64,000 nucleotides of DNA from positions 1 through 64,000 of the forward strand of contig MKVE01000024.1 in NCBI GenBank assembly GCA_001898785.1, in the 5' to 3' direction. The translations under genes were made by a program, and so were the position numbers. Positions within the stretch are counted from its first letter, which is position 1; every line of letters starts with the position of its first letter. Below the pieces are notes generated by a model, which was given only the letters and a program-made list of their open reading frames with translations, had not been told where the DNA came from and ran no database searches. This DNA is from Chryseobacterium sp. 36-9. GTDB taxonomy: Bacteria > Bacteroidota > Bacteroidia > Flavobacteriales > Weeksellaceae. Shown piece after piece: positions 59,479-64,000 of the stretch.

Positions 59479-59611
59479 TTTGGGCGTATCCCTTTGTTTT
59501 TCCTGCACCAATTCCGAAGCTAAAAACAAGCGGGTCGTGCTTTCCACTATATCTTTTTCTGCCAAAGCTTTTCCAAATTTAGAAAAAGGATGTCGTTGCA
59601 ATCACTTACGC
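59479..59611. repeat. Dispersed intergenic palindromic repeat, copy A3
   Basis: TTTGGGCGTATCC ... CAAGCGGGTCGTGCTTTCC, ACTATATCTTTTT ... AGAAAAAGGATGTCGTTGCAATC, ACTTACGCG. It shares the TTTCCACTATATCTTTTT and AAAAAGGATG(C/T)CG blocks with A1 and A2, and TTTGGGC ends with the B copies, so it bridges the two types. It overlaps no credible gene. Confidence 0.65.
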
Positions 59612-59615
59612 GTTT

Positions 59616-60038
59616 TCAATTCAGGAATTTTTTCTGTTGTTCAGCACTTGGTAAAAAGCATTGATTAGCTGCCAGCTTTTTCCGGTTTCGGGAAATCAAA
59701 CTGTAAAACTGATTGCCTAAAAAATCAGGAATCACTTTTCCAATGGCGGCCAAAGAGTAGATTCCATCAATCTCAGTTGCGATTTTCAAAACAGCCTTAT
59801 ATTTTGTAAGATAAAAACTCTGCGGTTTCCAAAGATAAAGTGTGTCGAAAATCTGGTTCGGAAGATTTCTTTCGTTTAAAAATTTTTGTCCAAACTCAGA
59901 TTGAAGAGAAGCAAATAGAAATTTATCATTTTTATCCTTTTCCAGAATCCATTGTACCCAATGATTGCAAAATCCGCATTCTCCATCATAGAAAACAATA
60001 TATTTATCTTTAAAACTGGCTGAGACTTCTGTTGTCAT
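59616..60038 (-). CDS. DCC-family thiol-disulfide oxidoreductase-like protein
   Basis: A 140-residue thioredoxin-like protein of the DCC/DUF393 family. The motif is IVFYDGECGFCNHWVQWILEKD (DGxCxFC). FLFASLQSEFGQKFL and the LWKPQSFYLTKYKAVLKIA segment follow the family layout. It probably acts in thiol-disulfide exchange; partners are unknown. Its start overlaps the end of the haem-binding-domain gene by 4 bp (ATGA), so the two are probably co-translated. Confidence 0.88.
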   Translation of the reverse strand: MTTEVSASFKDKYIVFYDGECGFCNHWVQWILEKDKNDKFLFASLQSEFGQKFLNERNLPNQIFDTLYLWKPQSFYLTKYKAVLKIATEIDGIYSLAAIGKVIPDFLGNQFYSLISRNRKKLAANQCFLPSAEQQKKFLN

Positions 60039-60493
60039 AACGGGTTGGTTTCTGTTTCTTTCTGTATTTTCCTAAAATATTGCGCCAATTCTTTTCTTTG
60101 TGCATCGGTCAATTTTGCATTAGAATGCCCCAGCAGATAACTTTCCAGAGGCATTTTGCTTTGTCCCACATTTTCGGCAGCCTCTTCCAGTTTGTGCGCT
60201 TGTATTTTCGGTTCATACGTTGCAAAAATTGAAAAATTAAGCTCTTTTCTGCCTTCATCGATATGATTTTTCAGTAGCCATGCAACAGGCTGGATGTTAC
60301 TGTAAAATGGATATTTAGTTTCATTGGAATGACAGTCGTAACAGGAGTTTCGAATCATTTTTGCAATCGGTTCGGGTGTGTTTTTGATTTTCAAAAAGTC
60401 CATTCCTTCATTGGTTGCAGGATTGGTTTTATCAATCGGAAAAAACTGAATCATAATAAAAGCTGCTAAAAGGACAATTAATATTTTTTTCAT
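60035..60493 (-). CDS. Haem-binding domain protein (cytochrome c-like)
   Basis: A 152-residue protein with an N-terminal membrane anchor or signal (KKILIVLLAAFIMIQFFP) and one c-type haem site, SCYDCHSNETKYPFYSNIQPVAWLLKNH. This matches the haem-binding domain PF14376 of Bacteroidota. I chose Met at 60493; the longer frame would put a hydrophilic stretch before the signal. It probably accepts electrons in the periplasm. It is coupled with the DCC protein by a 4-bp overlap, suggesting a linked redox role. Confidence 0.85.
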   Translation of the reverse strand: MKKILIVLLAAFIMIQFFPIDKTNPATNEGMDFLKIKNTPEPIAKMIRNSCYDCHSNETKYPFYSNIQPVAWLLKNHIDEGRKELNFSIFATYEPKIQAHKLEEAAENVGQSKMPLESYLLGHSNAKLTDAQRKELAQYFRKIQKETETNPL

Positions 60494-60612
60494 AGTTTGA
60501 TTTTCAATAAAATTACAAAAAGCTTTCCAAAATACTTTGTAGTTTGAGAAATCATTATTCATTTAAATTCAGGACTTTGCAACTTCAAGCTCTAACCTTG
60601 TTTCTAAATTCG

Positions 60613-60620
60613 TATCTTTG
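60613..60620 (+). promoter_or_regulatory. -7 box of der
   Basis: Perfect TATCTTTG, 62 bp upstream of the der ATG. No -33 element at proper spacing is visible. Confidence 0.45.
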
Positions 60621-60682
60621 CAAAAATTTTGGGCTCTTAAAGTAAGAGTAACCCATTAATAATCTTATTATTAAACAAATTT

Positions 60683-61990
60683 ATGTCAAACATTGTCGCT
60701 ATCGTTGGGCGCCCTAACGTAGGAAAATCCACATTATTTAACCGATTATTAGAAAGAAGAGAAGCTATTGTTGATTCTACAGCCGGCGTTACTCGTGACC
60801 GTCATTACGGAAAATCCGATTGGAATGGTGTGGACTTCACAGTAATCGACACAGGCGGTTATGATGTCGGAACAGACGATATCTTCGAGCAGGAGATTCG
60901 CAAACAGGTTCAGTTGGCGGTAGACGAAGCTACTTCCATCATTTTTATGGTGAATGTGGAAGAAGGTCTTACCGATACAGATCAGGAAATCTTCGAATTA
61001 TTAAGAAAATCCAACAAGCCGGTTTATTTGGTGGTAAACAAAGTAGATTCTTCCAAAGAAGAATTGCCGGCCACCGAGTTTTACCAGTTAGGTGTTGAAA
61101 AATATTTTACATTGTCTTCTGCAACGGGTTCCGGAACTGGAGAATTACTAGATCAGGTTGTCAGCGATTTCCCGACGACAGATTACAAGGATCCGTTCGA
61201 AGGATTACCAAAAATCACGATCGGAGGTCGTCCGAATGTTGGAAAATCGACATTGACAAACGCTTTGTTGGATGTTGAGAGAAACATCGTTACCGATATT
61301 GCCGGGACAACAAGAGACAGTATTCAGACTTTATATAACAAATTTGGGCACGAGTTTGTGTTGGTGGATACAGCCGGAATGAGAAGAAAATCTAAGGTAA
61401 ACGAAGATTTGGAATTTTATTCCGTGATGCGTTCCATTCGTTCTATCGAATATTCTGATGTTGTGATCATTATGGTAGATGCAACTTTGGGTTGGGAATC
61501 TCAGGATATGAACATTTTCGGATTGGCTCAAAAGAACAGAAAAGGTATCGTTATTTTGGTGAACAAATGGGATTTGGTTGAAAAAGAAACTAACACAATG
61601 CGTGATTTCGAAGCGGCTATCAAACATAAAATCGGTCAGTTCAATGATGTTCCAATTTTATTCGTTTCTGCTTTGACAAAACAAAGAATTCTGAAAGCAG
61701 TTGAGGTGGCAATGCAGGTTTATGAAGACCGTAAGAAAAAAATCAAAACTTCTAAATTGAATGAAGTGATGCTTCCTATTTTTGAAGGAACGCCACCACC
61801 GGCAATCAAAGGAAAATATATTAAAATCAAATACTGTGTGCAATTGCCAACGCCTTCACCGCAATTTGTTTTCTTCTGTAATCTTCCGCAATATGTGAAA
61901 GAGCCATACAAACGTTTTACCGAAAATCAGCTTAGGAAAGAGTTTGGTTTTACCGGTGTTCCAATCGAAGTTTATTTCAGACAAAAATAA
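60683..61990 (+). CDS. der: Ribosome-assembly GTPase Der (EngA)
   Basis: A 435-residue GTPase with two tandem G domains and a KH-like C-terminal domain, needed for 50S subunit assembly. G domain 1: AIVGRPNVGKSTLFNRLL, DRHYGKSDWNG with VIDTGGYDV, and VNKVDS. G domain 2: IGGRPNVGKSTLTNALL, FVLVDTAGMRRKSKVNEDLEFYSVMRS, VNKWDLVEKE. The end PSPQFVFFCNLPQYVKEPYKRFTENQLRKEFGFTGVPIEVYFR is the usual KH-like tail. Confidence 0.97.
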   Translation: MSNIVAIVGRPNVGKSTLFNRLLERREAIVDSTAGVTRDRHYGKSDWNGVDFTVIDTGGYDVGTDDIFEQEIRKQVQLAVDEATSIIFMVNVEEGLTDTDQEIFELLRKSNKPVYLVVNKVDSSKEELPATEFYQLGVEKYFTLSSATGSGTGELLDQVVSDFPTTDYKDPFEGLPKITIGGRPNVGKSTLTNALLDVERNIVTDIAGTTRDSIQTLYNKFGHEFVLVDTAGMRRKSKVNEDLEFYSVMRSIRSIEYSDVVIIMVDATLGWESQDMNIFGLAQKNRKGIVILVNKWDLVEKETNTMRDFEAAIKHKIGQFNDVPILFVSALTKQRILKAVEVAMQVYEDRKKKIKTSKLNEVMLPIFEGTPPPAIKGKYIKIKYCVQLPTPSPQFVFFCNLPQYVKEPYKRFTENQLRKEFGFTGVPIEVYFRQK

Positions 61991-61995
61991 TTTTC

Positions 61996-62032
61996 AACCC
62001 TTTCAGAGCTTAGGTTCTGAAAGGGTTTTTTA
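61996..62032 (+). terminator. Terminator of der
   Basis: Perfect 12-bp stem AACCCTTTCAGA (61996-62007) / TCTGAAAGGGTT (62016-62027), then T-run. Confidence 0.9.
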
Positions 62033-62068
62033 TTAATTTTAAATATTTATTAAAAATCGCAATAACTA

Positions 62069-62719
62069 ATGCTTACAATATTATCAGATCAATTTTCACT
62101 TGTTAATTCCTGGATCAACGACCTTAGAAATATCGAAGTTCAAAATGACCGAATGAAATTCCGTAGAAATATGGAAAGAATCGGAGAAATTGCAGCTTTC
62201 GAAATTAGTAAAACACTCGATCAGAAAGAAATCGAAATCACAACGCCTCTTGATACAATCAGAGTTAAAGAAATCCAAACACAACCTGTTATCACAACTA
62301 TTCTTAGAGCCGGAGTTCCTTTGTTTCAAGGGATTTTGAATTATTTTGATAAAGCGGATTGCGGATTTGTTGCAGCTTACAGAAAACACGATGCTAACGA
62401 TTATTTCTCTATCAAACAAGATTATCTGACTTGTCCGAAATTAGACGGTCGCCCGCTTATTGTAGCAGATCCGATGCTTGCAACCGGCGCATCTCTGATT
62501 GAAGCGATTAAAGATTTGTTGACCAACGGAAAACCGACTTCCATTCATATTGTTGCAGCCATCGCAAGCAGACAAGGAGTTGAGACGATTCAGAATGCTT
62601 ATCCGGATGCGAAAGTTTGGGTTGGCGCTTTGGATGAAAGTCTGACTTCAAAAGGTTATATTACACCAGGTTTAGGTGATGCAGGCGATTTGTCTTACGG
62701 CGAAAAACTTCAAAGATAA
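62069..62719 (+). CDS. upp: Uracil phosphoribosyltransferase
   Basis: A 216-residue salvage enzyme making UMP from uracil and PRPP. Motifs: ITTILRAGVPLFQGILNYF, the PRPP loop LIVADPMLATGASLIEAIKDLL, and the C-terminal GYITPGLGDAGDLSYGEKL that binds uracil. It starts with LTILSDQFSLVNSWINDLR. Complete length; a single gene between der and comF, followed by a 14-bp inverted repeat. Confidence 0.95.
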   Translation: MLTILSDQFSLVNSWINDLRNIEVQNDRMKFRRNMERIGEIAAFEISKTLDQKEIEITTPLDTIRVKEIQTQPVITTILRAGVPLFQGILNYFDKADCGFVAAYRKHDANDYFSIKQDYLTCPKLDGRPLIVADPMLATGASLIEAIKDLLTNGKPTSIHIVAAIASRQGVETIQNAYPDAKVWVGALDESLTSKGYITPGLGDAGDLSYGEKLQR

Positions 62720-62730
62720 TTATGAGTTAC

Positions 62731-62783
62731 TAGTTATGAATTATGAATGATTCGAAAAACTCATAACTTATAATTCATAACTA
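62731..62783. repeat. Inverted repeat between upp and comF
   Basis: Perfect 14-bp inverted repeat TAGTTATGAATTAT (62731-62744) / ATAATTCATAACTA (62770-62783) at the convergent gene ends, without a strong T-run. A related ATTCATAACT sequence occurs near 6359-6369, so this may be a dispersed short repeat; it could also help termination. Confidence 0.6.
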
Positions 62784-62784
62784 A

Positions 62785-63441
62785 TCAAACGTCCATCGCC
62801 ATTACCAAAATACTGATTTTTACATTCTTGGAATTATTGAGAATTTCCCACGCGATATTCGATATTGTGTTTCCTGTGGTGTAAACATCATCGATCAAAA
62901 GAATATGCTTATCATTGATATTTTCAGTCAATTGGTAAGCATTTTTTGTTTTCAGTCTTTCGGTTTGATTTTTCTTAGCTTGTGCACGGGAATGTTTTGT
63001 CCTTTTTAATAAAGTATGATTGACAGGAATCTGATAATGCTTCGACAATTCGTTTCCGAATAGATGAAGCTGATTATAACCACGTTGTTTCAGTTTTTTA
63101 TAATGAAGCGGAACTGTTACGAGCAAATCCGGTTTGTTATCCCTAAAATTAATTCTTTCAGTGATCCATTTGGCCAAGACTTTTCCGATTTTTTCCCGAT
63201 GATTATATTTAAGCTGATGAATGATTCTTTGTGCCAGACTTTCTTTTTCATAAAATAGAAGCGAGTAGGCGTTTTCTACGGGGATTTGTAATGATGCTTT
63301 GTCCATCAGGGAATTATTTCCGAAATAATTATGATTTGAAAAGTTGATTTTGTCCAAGCATAATTCGCAAACCACATCCTGCTTATCAATCAACTGATTG
63401 CAATCCAGGCAACGATTCGGGAAAAGAAAATCAAAAATCAT
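62785..63441 (-). CDS. comF: ComF-family phosphoribosyltransferase-like protein
   Basis: A 218-residue protein with an N-terminal zinc-ribbon pattern (RCLDCNQL ... VVCELCLDKI) and a C-terminal PRPP-binding-like motif (KHILLIDDVYTTGNTISNIAW). In Bacillus and Haemophilus, ComF proteins act in DNA uptake and single-strand DNA handling, and elsewhere the role is unclear. The family is widespread in Bacteroidota. It lies 4 bp downstream of the ScfR-like gene on the same strand. Confidence 0.92.
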   Translation of the reverse strand: MIFDFLFPNRCLDCNQLIDKQDVVCELCLDKINFSNHNYFGNNSLMDKASLQIPVENAYSLLFYEKESLAQRIIHQLKYNHREKIGKVLAKWITERINFRDNKPDLLVTVPLHYKKLKQRGYNQLHLFGNELSKHYQIPVNHTLLKRTKHSRAQAKKNQTERLKTKNAYQLTENINDKHILLIDDVYTTGNTISNIAWEILNNSKNVKISILVMAMDV

Positions 63442-63445
63442 TGTT

Positions 63446-64000
63446 CTAAATTAATGATTTTCTGATTTTCTCAATCGATTTTTTCATATCAAGGTTGAAT
63501 TGTTCCTTTTCCAGTCTTACAGGCTGCGCTTGTCTTACTTCGCAATTCAAAATACTGCAGCTTTCGCAGGTCACACCAACTTCAATGGTTTTCAAAGATG
63601 CGGATTTGGCGAAATTGATTTTTTTGAATGTTTGATTATTGAGCAATATTCCCAGACAATAACTTCTGTTGCTTCCGTCAGAAAAAGGATTTTTTTGTGA
63701 AGTGGAAATTACAAGATAACTCACGCCCTGATCTTTATAGTGCGAAATCTGCGCGTCAGTCATTGTTTCGTTTTCCTTGAGATGATGCAGGTTTTTCACA
63801 GCAATCCATCGTCTGCAGTAATGTTCGTTGGTTGCATTGGAATGTGGTGCCTGCTGATGATTGAGATGGAGTTCTTTCAAAATCTGGATTTTGTCAGAAT
63901 CATCTTTTTTTACAAAACATAAGTAAAACAAATCTTTGATTCCAAATTCTGAGGTCAGAACATTGGTTAATCTGTAATAAAATGTTTCCGGCGAATCTGT
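63446..64000 (-). CDS. ScfR-like XRE regulator, C-terminal part only
   Basis: The last 184 codons of a gene that enters from beyond the window end; the frame is open at 64000 (visible start TDSPETFYYRLTNVLTSEFG). The segment RRWIAVKNLHHLKEN and the closing VTCESCSILNCEVRQAQP are the cysteine-bearing C-terminal region of short-chain fatty acyl regulators (ScfR, DUF2083), which carry an N-terminal XRE HTH and an IrrE-like domain. The N-terminal domains cannot be seen here, so the call rests on the tail alone. The TTG at 63931 is not a real start. Confidence 0.7.
   Translation of the reverse strand, partial: TDSPETFYYRLTNVLTSEFGIKDLFYLCFVKKDDSDKIQILKELHLNHQQAPHSNATNEHYCRRWIAVKNLHHLKENETMTDAQISHYKDQGVSYLVISTSQKNPFSDGSNRSYCLGILLNNQTFKKINFAKSASLKTIEVGVTCESCSILNCEVRQAQPVRLEKEQFNLDMKKSIEKIRKSLI

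Noticed and set aside
59480-59668. Short plus-strand reading frame in repeat A3
   Set aside because: It is composed of the repeat and antisense of the DCC gene; there is no start signal or conserved pattern.
1-64000. tRNA, rRNA, prophage or integron content
   Set aside because: I saw no cloverleaf with a CCA end, no rRNA segments, and no integrase, terminase or structural phage genes in any frame.

Overview
The window is an AT-rich chromosomal segment of a flavobacterium, most likely Chryseobacterium or a close Weeksellaceae relative. The signs are promoters of the TAnnTTTG (-7) type, few Shine-Dalgarno sequences, a fused SecDF, a SusC/SusD pair, a type IX secretion sorting tail, DUF4290 and haem-binding-domain proteins, and protein sequences that match this group by recognition (no database search was possible). 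No rRNA, tRNA, CRISPR array, phage or transposase gene is visible. Most genes are housekeeping; the unusual material lies between genes and in one polysaccharide locus.

Layout. 1-2.4 kb: the start of a cbb3 oxidase gene (ccoN, leaving the window) divergent from a small XRE regulator. 2.5-9.6 kb: minus-strand metabolic genes (GT-C-like membrane protein, 3-hydroxyacyl-CoA dehydrogenase, two Gfo/Idh/MocA oxidoreductases, FabI-like and FabH proteins), with a 7-bp tandem array of about 21 copies between the last two. 9.7-18.2 kb: pcm, mazG, an HxlR regulator divergent from a quinone-reductase-like gene and a frameshifted cupin gene, a LemA/TPM cluster, and a KefF/KefC-like pair. 18.3-28.7 kb: M3 peptidase, two Crp/Fnr regulators each upstream of a redox-type gene, ABC-F protein, deoxyhypusine-synthase-like protein, DUF493, ferritin. 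28.9-38 kb: a polysaccharide utilisation locus (SusC, SusD, GH144-type endo-beta-1,2-glucanase, secreted esterase-like hydrolase, GH3 beta-glucosidase) that I interpret as a beta-1,2-glucan (sophoran) system, followed by a convergent secreted PQQ-type sugar dehydrogenase. 39.6-56.4 kb: secDF, an MFS exporter, tatA, PAP2, rlmH, yihY, nhaA, relA/spoT, vanZ, proC, frnE-like, murB, an aminotransferase and others. 56.5-64 kb: a leader RNA in front of a DUF4395 membrane protein and a stand-alone NIL-like protein, then murA with DUF4290, a DCC protein, a haem-binding protein, der, upp, comF and the 3' part of an ScfR-like regulator.

The strongest candidate for something undescribed is the leader at about 56,476-56,626. 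A good promoter is followed by a 14-codon ORF (MISIFSHIMMCNPK) carrying Met-Met-Cys, mutually exclusive RNA stems and an intrinsic terminator, just upstream of DUF4395 and NIL-like genes. This is the architecture of ribosome-mediated transcription attenuation, here suggesting control by methionine or cysteine supply. Other notable points are the Cys-to-Asp change in MurA that is associated with fosfomycin resistance, the single-base frameshift in the cupin gene next to an HxlR/quinone-reductase pair, and a family of dispersed intergenic palindromes present at least six times, one of which supplies the C-terminal tail of a small protein.
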